NCBI GenBank assembly: GCA_964247755.1
Contig: CAXTVX010000001.1
Coordinates: forward strand, 186,001-250,000
DNA length: 64,000 nt
Source of the DNA: Lichenicola sp964247755
Lineage (GTDB): Bacteria; Pseudomonadota; Alphaproteobacteria; Acetobacterales; Acetobacteraceae
Direction: 5' to 3'
Positions within the stretch are counted from its first letter, which is position 1; every line of letters starts with the position of its first letter. Shown here piece after piece: positions 1-9,504 of the stretch. The notes below the pieces were generated by a model. The model made no database searches, was not told the origin of the DNA, and was given only the letters and a program-made list of their open reading frames with translations. Both the position numbers and the translations under genes were made by a program.

Positions 1-90
1 GGGCGGGCCGACCAGCCTTCGACCAACAGGCCGCGCAAACCCCCGACCGGGCTCCCAGGACACGCTCCAGCCAGCCGGCGAACGTTTCAT
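1..90 (-). CDS. Possible partial ORF downstream of tssA
   Basis: On the minus strand an ATG at 90-88 overlaps the tssA stop codon in an ATGA junction and stays open to the window edge (about 30 codons, starting MKRSPAGWSV). The overlap is the only support. The visible residues match no T6SS family I recognise, so this may be the next gene of the tssA operon or simply non-coding sequence. Confidence 0.25.
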   Translation of the reverse strand, partial: MKRSPAGWSVSWEPGRGFARPVGRRLVGPP

Positions 91-1205
91 CCCGCCGCGG
101 GACGGATGCCGAGCTGGGATAGGATCACCGCCCGGGCTTCCGGATCCGGCACCACCTCGCCCAGCAGCTCGGGCCAGCTCATCCGGCCGCGTCGCACCGC
201 CTCGTCCAGGGTGTAGGACAGCGGCGAATGCGGCTCGTGCACGCGGAAGAACTCGGCGATGGCGGCCAGGCCCGCCAGCATCTCGTCGCGTGTCGGCGGC
301 AGGCGGACCGCCGGCTGTTCCGGTCGGACGGGACCGGCCGACCCCGAGTCATCCGGTGCCGCCTCCGCCTCGGGCTCCGCCGCCGCCTGCGGCTCGACCG
401 CCTCGGCGCTCTGCGCCGGCGCGTAGCGTTCCGCGACCCGCAGCACCTTCTCCAGCACGCCCGCCACCCGGCTGGTCGGCGGCGACGCGGTCCCGGCCAG
501 CCGGTCGAGCAGGCCGGCCAGCACCTGCCAGCCCTTCAGCGCCCGCCGCGCCCCCTGCCCGACCTGCCCGAGCTGCGCCGCGCCGAAGGAGCGCGCCTCC
601 TCCTCGATCGCCCGGAACGGCAGCGCACCGGCGGCGAGGCGCTGCTTCTTGCGCGCCGCATCGCCGATCCCTTCCACCTCCTCCGCCTGCTCGAACCGCC
701 ACACCGTCACCGGCACCCCGTCGGCACGCCCGAACAGCACCAGCTTGCGCAGCGGCTGCATCAGCGTGCCGTCGGCGCCGATGCCGTTGAGCCCGGCCAG
801 CGGCGACACCCTGCCCTCGATGCCGTCCTCGTCCGGCAGCGGATGCAGCCCCTGGTTCCAGTAGCGCTCCACCAGCCCCGCCATCAGCCAGGCGCCGTCG
901 GCCAGCCCGTCGACGCCATCGAGCCGCACCAGCGCCTCGGTCAGCCAGGCCGCGACCTCGATGTCCTTGCCGACGGTGCCCAGGATGTCGAGCGCGTGCT
1001 CGCGCACCAGCTGCCAGTTCTCCGCCCCGCTCGGCCGGGTGCTGTCGGAATCGGTCTGCCGCTCGGCAGCGCGGGCGTCGGCGCGGGCGTCGCGCAGGCG
1101 GAAATAGTGCGAGGCGGGCGAGACGTCGGCGCGCGGGTCCTGGCCGGCCGGCGCGTCGCCGCCGATCGGGTCCAGGAGGGAAGCGACCTCGATCCGTGGC
1201 TGCAT
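87..1205 (-). CDS. tssA: Type VI secretion system protein TssA (ImpA N-terminal domain)
   Basis: Predicted T6SS baseplate/sheath-priming protein that acts in the cytoplasm during assembly of the injection machine. The N-terminal half has the ImpA-N pattern: GDAPAGQDPR near residue 14, then a tryptophan-rich stretch with WLTEALVRL and YWNQGLHPLPDEDG, followed by an SPLAGLNG segment. The start is placed at the ATG at 1205 (MQPRIEVASL), about 39 codons inside a longer open frame, because family similarity begins there. This gives 372 aa. It lies divergent from clpV, with 186 bp between the two starts. The variable C-terminus is Ala/Glu/Pro-rich. Confidence 0.88.
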   Translation of the reverse strand: MQPRIEVASLLDPIGGDAPAGQDPRADVSPASHYFRLRDARADARAAERQTDSDSTRPSGAENWQLVREHALDILGTVGKDIEVAAWLTEALVRLDGVDGLADGAWLMAGLVERYWNQGLHPLPDEDGIEGRVSPLAGLNGIGADGTLMQPLRKLVLFGRADGVPVTVWRFEQAEEVEGIGDAARKKQRLAAGALPFRAIEEEARSFGAAQLGQVGQGARRALKGWQVLAGLLDRLAGTASPPTSRVAGVLEKVLRVAERYAPAQSAEAVEPQAAAEPEAEAAPDDSGSAGPVRPEQPAVRLPPTRDEMLAGLAAIAEFFRVHEPHSPLSYTLDEAVRRGRMSWPELLGEVVPDPEARAVILSQLGIRPAAG

Positions 1206-1391
1206 CAAACCGACCGCATCCCGTGCCATTTCTGCGCCGCTGGGCCTGCACCGTTCGGGCCCGGGCCGGTCGGGCCTGCGCCGGTCGAGCGTGCGTCTCG
1301 ACCGTGTCCCGTATCGTTCCACAGTGTTGCTGGACAGGGCGCGCTGTCAAACCTAACGTTCCGGTGCCGGTCGATGCCGGCGGGAGCATCC
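1206..1391. promoter_or_regulatory. Divergent intergenic region tssA / clpV
   Basis: This 186-bp gap separates the divergently transcribed tssA and clpV and must carry both 5' ends, unless the T6SS operons are promoted elsewhere. I see no convincing -35/-10 pair. The long open frames that run through it extend the two genes only because stop codons are rare in such GC-rich DNA. Confidence 0.4.
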
Positions 1392-4028
1392 ATGGCCGCG
1401 ATCGACCTGTCCCTGCTCGTCGCCCGCCTGAACCCCACCTGCCGCGCAGCCCTCGAGGCCGCCGCCGGCCTGACCCTGTCCCGCACCCACTACAACGTCG
1501 AGATCGAGCACTGGCTGCTGCAGCTGCTGGGCACACCCGGCAGCGACATCCCCGTCCTGCTGCGCCATCTCGACATCGACGAGGGACGCCTCGCTGCCGA
1601 GCTGCAGACCTCGCTTAGCGGGATGAAGACCGGCAACGGCCGTCCGCCGTCGCTGTCGCCGGAGATCGTGGCGCTGTGCAAGCAGGCCTGGCTGCTGGCC
1701 TCGGTGGAGCGCGGCGACGCCGTGATCCGGTCCGCCGACCTGCTGATGGCGATCGTGACCGACGAGCAGGTGTCCGCTCCGCTCCGGCGCGCCGCACCCC
1801 GGTTGTTCCGCATCAATCCCGACTTCGACCGCACGGCGCTGCCCGCCCTGCTGGCGCGCAGCATCGAGACCACCGGGCCGTCCGCAGCCCGCACCGATCC
1901 GTCGCCGGCCGATGCCGCGCAGCACCTGGGCCCGTCGACGGCGCTCGGTCAGTACACCGTGGACCTGACCGAGCGCGCCCGCGCCGGCCGGATCGACCCG
2001 ATCCTGGGGCGCGACCCGGAGATCCGCCAGCTGGTCGACATCCTCACCCGCAGGCGGCAGAACAACCCGATCCTGGTCGGCGAGGCCGGGGTCGGCAAGA
2101 CCGCGGTGGTGGAAGGCTTCGCGCTCCGCATCGCCGCCGGCGAGGTGCCGCCGGCGCTGCAGGGCGTGGTGATCCGCACCCTCGACCTCGGGCTGCTGCA
2201 GGCCGGCGCCGGGGTGCGCGGCGAATTCGAGAACCGGCTGCGCGGCGTGATCCGCGAGGTGCAGGCGAGCCCGGTGCCGGTGATCCTGTTCGTCGACGAG
2301 GCGCACACCCTGATCGGCTCCGGCGGCGCCGCCGGCTCGGGCGATGCCGCCAACCTGCTCAAGCCGGCGCTGGCGCGCGGCGAGCTGCGCGTGATCGCCG
2401 CCACCACCTGGGCCGAGTACAAGAAGTACTTCGAGAAGGATGCGGCACTCACCCGCCGGTTCCAGCCGGTGGTGGTCGGCGAGCCGGACGAGGCCACCGC
2501 ATCGGCGATGATACGCGGCCTGGTGGGAACGCTGGAAGCGCACCACCGCATCCCGATCCTGGACGAGGCGGTGGAGGCGGCGGTGCGGCTGTCGGCGCGC
2601 TACATCCCGAGCCGCCAGCTGCCCGACAAGGCGGTCAGCCTGCTCGACACCGCCTGCGCCCGCGTCGCCATGAGCCAGGCGGCCTCGCCGGCGATGCTGG
2701 AGGACGCGGAACGGCGGCTGGCCCTGATCGACACCGAGCGCGCCATCCTCGGCCGCGACGCCGACTACGGCGCCGAGCACGGCGAGCGCCTGTCCGCGCT
2801 GGAGGCGGAGCACGTGGCAGTGTCGTCGCAGCGCGCGCGCTTGAGCGAGCGCTGGGAGCGGGAACGGGAGATCGTCGGCCGGCTGGAGCAGATACGCACC
2901 GCGATGCAGGCGCCGGAGCCGGCGTCCGAGGAGGAGCGCGCCCTGCTCCGCGCCGACTACGCCGACCGCAACGCCGAGCTCCAGGCGATGCAGGGCGAGC
3001 ACCCGCTGGTGTTCCCGGTGGTGGACGCGCAGGCGGTGGCCGAGATCGTCGCCGGCTGGACCGGCATCCCGACCGGCCGCATGCAGACCGACCAGATCCG
3101 TACCGTGCTCGACCTGCAGGCGTCCCTGGCGCGGCGCATCGTCGGCCAGGACCACGCGCTGCGCGCGGTGGCGCAGGCGATCCGCACCTCGCGCGCCGGC
3201 CTCACCGACCCGCGCAAGCCGATCGGCGTGTTCCTGATGGTCGGCACGTCCGGCACCGGCAAGACCGAGACCGCACTCGCCCTGGCCGAGCAGCTCTACG
3301 GCGGCGAGCAGAACCTGACGATCATCAACATGTCCGAGTTCAAGGAGGAGCATAAGGTCAGCCTGCTGATGGGCTCGCCGCCCGGCTATGTCGGCTACGG
3401 CGAGGGCGGCATCCTGACCGAGGCAGTGCGGCGGCGTCCCTACTCGGTGATCCTGCTCGACGAGATGGAGAAGGCGCATCCCGGGGTGCAGGACGTGTTC
3501 TTCCAGGTGTTCGACAAGGGACACATGAAGGACGGCGAGGGACGCGACATCGACTTCAAGAACTGCGTCATCATCATGACCTCGAACGCAGGCACCGAGA
3601 TCCTGTCACGGCTGTTTGCCGATCCCGAGACAGCACCCGACGCCGACGCGCTGCCCGGCCTGCTGCATGAAGAACTGGTGAAATGGTTCAAGCCGGCCTT
3701 CCTCGGCCGCGTCCGCCTGGTGCCGTACGTTCCGCTGGACGACGCGGTGCTGCGCCGGATCGTTTCGCTGCAACTCGATCGGATCAGGCAGCGTTTCCGC
3801 AGCCGGTTCAAGGCCGAGCTCGAGTTCGACCCGGCGATCGGCGAGGCCGTCGCCGGACGCTGCACCGAAGGCAGCGCAGGCGCCCGCGCGATCGAGGGCA
3901 TCCTGTCCGATACGCTGCTGCCCGAGCTGTCGACCCGCGTGCTCGAGCACATGGCCAGGGGCCTTGCGGTCAGCGCGATCTCCGTGGATATGGAGACCGA
4001 CGGCGCGTTTCGTTACTTTGTGAGATAA
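1392..4028 (+). CDS. clpV: Type VI secretion ATPase ClpV (TssH)
   Basis: AAA+ unfoldase that recycles contracted TssB/TssC sheaths in the cytoplasm. The 878-aa protein has a Clp-N domain (about 1-150), a first AAA+ module with Walker A GEAGVGKT at residues 230-237 and Walker B VILFVDEAHT, a coiled-coil middle domain (about 430-540), and a second AAA+ module with Walker A GTSGTGKT at 618-625 and VILLDEMEKAHPG. Length and order fit ClpV rather than ClpB. The start is ATG 1392 (MAAIDLSLLVARL), where the Clp-N similarity begins, not the much longer upstream open frame. hcp follows after 20 bp. Confidence 0.95.
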   Translation: MAAIDLSLLVARLNPTCRAALEAAAGLTLSRTHYNVEIEHWLLQLLGTPGSDIPVLLRHLDIDEGRLAAELQTSLSGMKTGNGRPPSLSPEIVALCKQAWLLASVERGDAVIRSADLLMAIVTDEQVSAPLRRAAPRLFRINPDFDRTALPALLARSIETTGPSAARTDPSPADAAQHLGPSTALGQYTVDLTERARAGRIDPILGRDPEIRQLVDILTRRRQNNPILVGEAGVGKTAVVEGFALRIAAGEVPPALQGVVIRTLDLGLLQAGAGVRGEFENRLRGVIREVQASPVPVILFVDEAHTLIGSGGAAGSGDAANLLKPALARGELRVIAATTWAEYKKYFEKDAALTRRFQPVVVGEPDEATASAMIRGLVGTLEAHHRIPILDEAVEAAVRLSARYIPSRQLPDKAVSLLDTACARVAMSQAASPAMLEDAERRLALIDTERAILGRDADYGAEHGERLSALEAEHVAVSSQRARLSERWEREREIVGRLEQIRTAMQAPEPASEEERALLRADYADRNAELQAMQGEHPLVFPVVDAQAVAEIVAGWTGIPTGRMQTDQIRTVLDLQASLARRIVGQDHALRAVAQAIRTSRAGLTDPRKPIGVFLMVGTSGTGKTETALALAEQLYGGEQNLTIINMSEFKEEHKVSLLMGSPPGYVGYGEGGILTEAVRRRPYSVILLDEMEKAHPGVQDVFFQVFDKGHMKDGEGRDIDFKNCVIIMTSNAGTEILSRLFADPETAPDADALPGLLHEELVKWFKPAFLGRVRLVPYVPLDDAVLRRIVSLQLDRIRQRFRSRFKAELEFDPAIGEAVAGRCTEGSAGARAIEGILSDTLLPELSTRVLEHMARGLAVSAISVDMETDGAFRYFVR

Positions 4029-4048
4029 GTGTAAGGAAAGGAAGATCC

Positions 4049-4525
4049 ATGGCCATCTACATGAAGTTTCCCGGTTGCGACGGCGATGTCACCGAGAGCG
4101 GGCATACCAGCTGGATCGAGCTGCACGGCTTCCAGTGGGGCGTCGGCCGCGGCATCTCCAGCGTAGTCGGCTCGTCGTCCGAGCGCGAGTCCACCGCTCC
4201 CTCCATCAGCGAGGTGACGGTGACCAAGGAGAACGACGTCGCCACCGGCAAGCTCATGCAGGAGGCCCTGTCCGGCCACGGCCAGGAGGTGCAGATCGAC
4301 TTCACCCGCACCTTCAAGGACCAGCAGGACATCTACCTGACCCTGATGCTGACCAACACCATCATCAGCGGCTACTCGCACACCTCCAGCGGCGACCGCC
4401 CGATGGAAAGCCTGTCGCTGAACTTCACCCAGGTGCAGTTCACCACCCAGCAGATGTCGCCCGACGGCACCACCGGCAGCCCCGACCACGTCACCTACAA
4501 CCTGGCGACCGCCAAGACCTCCTGA
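4049..4525 (+). CDS. hcp: T6SS tube protein Hcp (TssD)
   Basis: Hexameric ring protein that forms the inner tube and is secreted with effectors. The 158-aa product begins MAIYMKFPGCDGDVTESGH and carries the family hallmarks WIELHGFQWGV, an SEVTVTKENDVATGKL segment and an ISGYSHTSSGDRPMESLSLNF C-terminal strand. The start is ATG 4049, preceded by a purine-rich AAGGAAAGGAAG ribosome site. It sits 20 bp after clpV and is probably co-transcribed. No VgrG, PAAR or sheath gene is visible in the window, so the rest of the T6SS cluster must lie to the left or elsewhere. Confidence 0.95.
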   Translation: MAIYMKFPGCDGDVTESGHTSWIELHGFQWGVGRGISSVVGSSSERESTAPSISEVTVTKENDVATGKLMQEALSGHGQEVQIDFTRTFKDQQDIYLTLMLTNTIISGYSHTSSGDRPMESLSLNFTQVQFTTQQMSPDGTTGSPDHVTYNLATAKTS

Positions 4526-4570
4526 GGCCCCACTCCCCTCGTTCCGTGCCGGGGCCTGCGGGCTCCGGCC

Positions 4571-6082
4571 ATGGCGCAGGCTCCGCCTTGCGCGCCTGCC
4601 GGGGTTCTGCTCAAAGCCGCTGGTGCGGCGACCGGCATTCCCACCTCCAACTTCCCTTCTTCCGTCCCCGACGCCCCGCGGCCGCACGGCGTGAGCCTGC
4701 CCGCGCCGCCGGAGCAGGACGGCCTGCCGGTCCCGCGCCGCTACTGGGCGATGCTGGCGGTGGCCCTCGCCGTGCTCATGGCGGTGCTCGACGGCGCGAT
4801 CGCCAACGTGGCGCTGCCCACCATCGCGGTGGACCTGCATGCGACGCCCGCCGCCTCGATCTGGGTGGTCAACGCCTACCAGCTGGCGATCACCGTCAGC
4901 CTGCTGCCGCTGGCCTCGCTGGGCGAGATCCTCGGCTACGCGCGCGTCTACCGCGTCGGCCTGCTGCTGTTCACGCTGGCGTCGCTGTGCTGCGCCCTGT
5001 CGGACTCCCTGCTCACCCTGACCGCGGCGCGCATCGTGCAGGGCTTCGGCGCCGCCGGGATCATGAGCATCAACGCCGCCCTGGTCCGCTTCATCTACCC
5101 CCGCCGCCTGCTCGGCCGCGGTATCGGCATCAACGCCATGGTGGTGGCGATCTCGGCCGCCCTCGGACCCACCGTCGCCGCCGGTATCCTGTCGGTCGCC
5201 AACTGGCCGTGGCTGTTCGCGATCAACGTGCCGATCGGCGTCCTTGCCCTGGCCGTCGCGGTCTGGAGCCTGCCCAGCCCGCCCCGTGCCACGCACCGCT
5301 TCGACTGGCCCAGCGCCCTGCTGAGCGCTGCGACCTTCGGGCTGCTAATCACCGGGGTCGACGGCGCCGGCCACGGGCTCGGCGTCCCGGCCGTGATCGG
5401 CCTCGCCGTGCTGACGCTGCTGTGCGGCACCCTGCTGGTGCGCCGGCAGCTCGGCCGTCCGGCGCCGCTTCTGCCGCTGGACCTGCTGCGCATCCCGGTG
5501 TTCGGCCTGTCGATCGGCGCCTCGGTTGCCGCCTTCACCGCGCAGATGCTGGCCTTCGTGTCGCTGCCGTTCTTCATCCAGGGCACGTTGCACCGCTCGG
5601 CGGTGCAGACCGGCCTGCTGCTGACGCCCTGGCCGGTGGCACTCGCGGTGCTGGCGCCGATCTCCGGCCGGCTGTCCGACCGCTACCCCGCCGGCCTGCT
5701 CGGCGGGCTCGGCCTCCTGGTGCTGGCGACCGGGCTGGTGCTGGTGGTGCGCCTGCCGGCACGGCCGACCGATTTCGAGCTGGCGTGGCGGCTGGGCCTG
5801 TGCGGCGTCGGCTTCGGCCTGTTCCAGACCCCGAACAACCGCGCCATGCTGCAGGCGGCACCCCGCGCCCGCTCCGGCGGCGCCGGCGGCATGCTGTCCA
5901 CCGCCCGCCTGCTGGGCCAGACCCTGGGCGCGGCGCTGGTGGCGATGATCTTCTCGCTCGTCCCCGGACGCGGCACCACCCTGTCGATCGCCGTCGCCGC
6001 CGGCTTCTCGCTACTGGCCGCCTCCGTCAGCCTGCTGCGCCTGAACGTCAAGCGGCGGGAAGGCGATGTCCCGGCCTCCTGA
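4571..6082 (+). CDS. DHA2-type MFS transporter (14-TM drug:H+ antiporter family)
   Basis: Inner-membrane efflux protein. After a poorly conserved N-terminus the sequence enters TM1 (YWAMLAVALAVLMAVLDGAIANVALPTI) with the D-x3-N-VALP motif typical of the EmrB/QacA subfamily, then WVVNAYQLAIT in TM2. Hydrophobic segments continue throughout. From ATG 4571 it is 503 aa. An in-frame GTG at 4691 (VSLPAPPEQD) would give 463 aa and may be the true start, because the first 40 residues look non-conserved. It overlaps the next gene by 17 bp. The substrate cannot be told from sequence. Confidence 0.9.
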   Translation: MAQAPPCAPAGVLLKAAGAATGIPTSNFPSSVPDAPRPHGVSLPAPPEQDGLPVPRRYWAMLAVALAVLMAVLDGAIANVALPTIAVDLHATPAASIWVVNAYQLAITVSLLPLASLGEILGYARVYRVGLLLFTLASLCCALSDSLLTLTAARIVQGFGAAGIMSINAALVRFIYPRRLLGRGIGINAMVVAISAALGPTVAAGILSVANWPWLFAINVPIGVLALAVAVWSLPSPPRATHRFDWPSALLSAATFGLLITGVDGAGHGLGVPAVIGLAVLTLLCGTLLVRRQLGRPAPLLPLDLLRIPVFGLSIGASVAAFTAQMLAFVSLPFFIQGTLHRSAVQTGLLLTPWPVALAVLAPISGRLSDRYPAGLLGGLGLLVLATGLVLVVRLPARPTDFELAWRLGLCGVGFGLFQTPNNRAMLQAAPRARSGGAGGMLSTARLLGQTLGAALVAMIFSLVPGRGTTLSIAVAAGFSLLAASVSLLRLNVKRREGDVPAS

Positions 6083-6602
6083 CCAGCCGCCGCTGCTCTA
6101 CCTGGCCGGGCCGGACGTGTTCGGTCCGGATCCGGTGGCGCGTGGTGCCGCCCTGAAGGCGCTGTGCATCGCGGCCGGCGCGGTCGGCCTGTTCCCGCTC
6201 GATGGCGATCTCGTGAACGTCGTTCACGATCCGGGTGCGATACGCGACGCCAACATGGCGATGATCCGGCGCTGCGACGCGCTGGTCGCCAACATGACGC
6301 CGTTCCGCGGCCCCTCCATGGACCCTGGCACCGCCTACGAGATGGGCGCCGCCGCGGCCCTGGGCCGGCTGGTGGTGGGCTACACCGCCGACCCGCGTCC
6401 CTACGCCGAGCGGCTGGCGGCCGCCATGCCGGTTGCGCGGGCGGCGGACGGCGCGCTGCGGGACGCGGACGGCATGGCGGTGGAGCAGTTCGCGATGCCG
6501 CTGGCCGACAACCTGATGATGGCCTGCGGCGTGGCGGCGCTGTTCGACAACGCCGTCGACGCGATCGGCTTTGCCGCCGCCCGCCTGCGGGCCGGCCGGT
6601 GA
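6066..6602 (+). CDS. Nucleoside 2-deoxyribosyltransferase family protein
   Basis: Predicted to cleave or transfer the N-glycosidic bond of (deoxy)nucleosides or nucleotides. The 178-aa protein shows the family layout: LYLAGPDVFGPDP near residue 11, CDALVANMTPFRGPSMDPGT at 70-89, and the catalytic Glu in DPGTAYEMG (E92). Its start overlaps the MFS gene by 17 bp, and its stop overlaps the GTG of the TPP enzyme, so the three are probably one transcript. The context suggests a salvage or detoxification role, but that is inference. Confidence 0.85.
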   Translation: MSRPPDQPPLLYLAGPDVFGPDPVARGAALKALCIAAGAVGLFPLDGDLVNVVHDPGAIRDANMAMIRRCDALVANMTPFRGPSMDPGTAYEMGAAAALGRLVVGYTADPRPYAERLAAAMPVARAADGALRDADGMAVEQFAMPLADNLMMACGVAALFDNAVDAIGFAAARLRAGR

Positions 6603-8392
6603 CGCAGGAGCCGGACCGGCGCGCGGACGGGCTGAAGCGCAGGACGCTGTTCGGCCTGGCCGGACTTGGTGCGGTCGCGGCCTCCGGCGTCGCTGCCGGC
6701 GCCGCCCCTGACCCTGCGGATCCGCCACGCGTCCCGGACCCGAGCACGGTCGAGATCGTGGTCGACGTGCTGGTCGGCTGGGGCGTCACCCACGCCTTCG
6801 GCATCGTCGGCGACGGCATCAACCCGCTGGTCGAGGCACTGCGACGGCGGCAGCGGGACATCGCCTTCGTCGGCGTGCGGCACGAGGAGGCGGCAGCGTT
6901 CATGGCGTCTGGCGTGCACAAGCACGGCGGCGGGCTCGGGGTGTGCGTGTCCACCACCGGGCCGGGGGCCATCCACCTGCTGAACGGGTTGTTCGATGCC
7001 CGGCTGGACGGCTCGCCGGTGCTGGCGCTGACCGGCTCGACGTTCCACGACATGGAGGGCATGCGCTATCCCCAGAGCGTCGGCACCGTGCGCCTGATGC
7101 AGGAGGTGGCGGTGTTCAACGAGCAGGTCAGCGGCCCGGCGCACGCGCTGCACGTGGTCGACCGCGCCTGCCGTGCCGCCCGCGACGCGCGCGGCGTCGC
7201 GCACCTGACGATCGCCAAGGACGTGCAAACGCTGCGGCTCAGCGAGGACCGGCCCTCGGTGCGGTTCGCGCGCAGCCCGTTGGCGGCGTCGTGGAGCGAT
7301 CCGGACGGCGTGCCTGCCCCGGCACGGCTGGCGGCGGCCGCCGACATCCTGAATTGCGGCCGGCGCGTGGCGATCCTGGCCGGACAGGGCTGCCTCGGCG
7401 CTGGCCCGGAGCTGGAGCGCCTGGCCGATACCCTCGCCGCCCCGGTGGCCAAGGCCTATCTCGGCAAGGCGGTGCTGCCCGACGACCATCCGCTGACCAC
7501 CGGCGGCATCGGCCATCTCGGCACCCTGCCCTCGCGGCAGGCGATGGCGGAGTGCGACACCTTGCTGATCCTGGGCTCCACCATGCCCTGGACCGACTAC
7601 TACCCTTCCCCGGGGCAGGCGCGCGGCGTGCAGGTCGACCGCTGCCCCGACCGCATCGGGCTGCGCTATCCGGTGGAGCTGGGCCTGGTCGGCGACATGC
7701 GGGCCACGCTGTCGGCGCTGCAGCCGCTGCTGCGGCGACAGGACGACCGGGGCTTCCTGTCCCGGGCGCAGGACCGGATGCGCGACTGGAACGCGCTGCT
7801 TCGGCAGGTGGAGAACACCCAGCCCCGCCCGCGGCTGCGCCCGCAGACGGTGGTGCGCGCGTTCGGCGAGCTGGCGCCGGACCGGGCGCTGTTCAGCCTC
7901 GACTGCGGCGCCAACACCCAGTTTGCCGCCCGGCACATCCGGCTCCGCGACGGGCAGGGCTGGACCGGGTCCGGCACGCTGGTGACCATGGCGTCCGGCC
8001 TGCCGCTGGCGATCAGCGGCGCGTTCACCCATCCGGACCGCACCTCGCTCGCGGTGGTGGGCGATGGCGGGCTGGCGATGCTGATGGCGGAGCTGTCCAC
8101 CGCGGTGCTGCACCGGCTGGACCTCAAGGTGCTGGTGCTGAACAACGACTCCCTCGCCGAGGTGCGGTTCGAGCAGCGCGACATTGGCAACCCGGAGTAT
8201 GGCTGCGCGCTCGGCCACATCGACTTCGCCGCCTACGCCAGGGCGGTCGGCGCCGCCGGCTTCCGCTGTGCCACGCCTGCCGAGGTCGTCCCGGCGATCC
8301 GTGCGGCGCTGGCCACGCCCGGCCCCGCCCTGATCGACGCGATCGTCGACGCGGAGGAGCCGGCCGCGGCGCCGATGGACCTGCGCGTCTAG
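6599..8392 (+). CDS. Thiamine-pyrophosphate enzyme with Tat signal (pyruvate oxidase/acetolactate synthase-like)
   Basis: A 597-aa ThDP-dependent enzyme of the POX/ALS/decarboxylase superfamily. The PYR domain has the activating Glu in VGVRHEEAAAF (about 96). The PP domain has the GDGG...NN cofactor motif (about 488-516: VVGDGGLAML ... LVLNND). Between them is a Rossmann-like domain. The start is GTG 6599, overlapping the upstream stop by 4 bp. Unusually, the N-terminus reads LKRRTLFGLAGLGAVAAS, a twin-arginine signal (R14-R15) followed by a hydrophobic stretch and an Ala-rich cleavage region, which predicts export of the folded holoenzyme. Substrate unknown. Confidence 0.85.
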   Translation: MTQEPDRRADGLKRRTLFGLAGLGAVAASGVAAGAAPDPADPPRVPDPSTVEIVVDVLVGWGVTHAFGIVGDGINPLVEALRRRQRDIAFVGVRHEEAAAFMASGVHKHGGGLGVCVSTTGPGAIHLLNGLFDARLDGSPVLALTGSTFHDMEGMRYPQSVGTVRLMQEVAVFNEQVSGPAHALHVVDRACRAARDARGVAHLTIAKDVQTLRLSEDRPSVRFARSPLAASWSDPDGVPAPARLAAAADILNCGRRVAILAGQGCLGAGPELERLADTLAAPVAKAYLGKAVLPDDHPLTTGGIGHLGTLPSRQAMAECDTLLILGSTMPWTDYYPSPGQARGVQVDRCPDRIGLRYPVELGLVGDMRATLSALQPLLRRQDDRGFLSRAQDRMRDWNALLRQVENTQPRPRLRPQTVVRAFGELAPDRALFSLDCGANTQFAARHIRLRDGQGWTGSGTLVTMASGLPLAISGAFTHPDRTSLAVVGDGGLAMLMAELSTAVLHRLDLKVLVLNNDSLAEVRFEQRDIGNPEYGCALGHIDFAAYARAVGAAGFRCATPAEVVPAIRAALATPGPALIDAIVDAEEPAAAPMDLRV

Positions 8393-8497
8393 GACGCCCG
8401 GCCGGGGAGCCCGAGCCGGCGACCGGACACCCTGCCCGGCCCCCTTGGGCGAAACGGTTGTCCGCGATCGTTCGGCTCAGCCCGACCTCGCCGCACG

Positions 8498-9403
8498 TCA
8501 GGCGTCCATCCGCTCCCGCGCATATCGCGTCGGCGGCAGCCCGACATGGCGGGTGAACGCGACGCTGAAGGCGCTCGATGAGCCGTAGCCGACGCGTTCC
8601 GCAACCTCGGCGATGCCGGCCTCGCTTTGCCGCAGCAGGTTCTTTGCCAGCGCCATGCGCCAGCCGAGCAGATACCCCATCGGGGCGACGCCCACCGTGC
8701 GGCTGAACCGCTCGAAGAACGCCGACCGGGACAGGGCTGCCTCCTTCGCCAGCTGCGCGACCGTCCACGCCTCGGTCGGCCGTTCGTGCATCCGCCGTAT
8801 CGCGACGGCGACGCGTCCGTCGGCGAGCCCGCGCAGGAGGCCGGGCGACGCCGTCGTTCCCACCGTCGAGCGCAGGGCGTCGATGAGCAGGACCTCCAGC
8901 AGGCGCGCCAGGATGACGTCGCGCGCCGGCCGCAGCTCGCGCGCCTCCTCCCCGACCAGCCGCACGAGGGTGGCCAGCCTCGCCTCGCCGCGTACGTGCA
9001 CGAGCTGCGGCAGGAGCGAGACCAGCAAGGCCGCGTCCGGCGAGACGAAGACGCAGTAGCCGACCAGCATCCGGACCTCGGCCGGGCCGTCGGGGATGCC
9101 GAGCCTGAAGCCGCCGTCGGGCAACGCCATGGGCAGGGTGTCGACCTCCTCCGGTGCCGGCGGCTCGAGGCTCGACATGGCGAAGTCGTAGGCCGACGGA
9201 ATCAGGACGAAGTCGCTCTCCCGCAGGGTGATCGGTTCGCGCCCCTCGATGGCGAGCCGACAGGATCCGTGCAGGACCACGCAATAGAACGGCTGCCCGT
9301 CTTCCGAGCGGCGGACGCGCCAGGGTCCCGCTCCGCCGACCACCTTCGAGAACGGAGCGCCCGGCTGGAGCAGCGTGACGACCTCCGCCAGCGGATCGAC
9401 CAT
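8498..9403 (-). CDS. AraC-family transcriptional regulator (cupin_6 sensor)
   Basis: A DNA-binding activator/repressor with an N-terminal cupin-type effector domain (FYCVVLHGSCRLAIEG, then ESDFVLIPSAYDF) and a C-terminal double helix-turn-helix (WTVAQLAKEAALSRSAFFERF ... IAEVAERVGYGSSSAFSVAF). About 301 aa from ATG 9403 (MVDPLAEVV). An ATG at 9421 would add six residues. It is divergent from the SDR gene with about 100 bp between starts, the usual arrangement of an AraC regulator and its target. Confidence 0.92.
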   Translation of the reverse strand: MVDPLAEVVTLLQPGAPFSKVVGGAGPWRVRRSEDGQPFYCVVLHGSCRLAIEGREPITLRESDFVLIPSAYDFAMSSLEPPAPEEVDTLPMALPDGGFRLGIPDGPAEVRMLVGYCVFVSPDAALLVSLLPQLVHVRGEARLATLVRLVGEEARELRPARDVILARLLEVLLIDALRSTVGTTASPGLLRGLADGRVAVAIRRMHERPTEAWTVAQLAKEAALSRSAFFERFSRTVGVAPMGYLLGWRMALAKNLLRQSEAGIAEVAERVGYGSSSAFSVAFTRHVGLPPTRYARERMDA

Positions 9404-9504
9404 GACCGGACTCCTGCACACGCATCCTGGACTTCCGATGATAGCAGGTCCGGTCGCCTCGACCTATCCTGAAGACACCGCACACCACCATGAGGGCAGC
9501 TTTC

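Noticed and set aside
228..1391. N-terminal extension of clpV by 388 codons
   Set aside because: It lies antisense to tssA, has no family similarity, and ClpV similarity begins exactly at the ATG at 1392.
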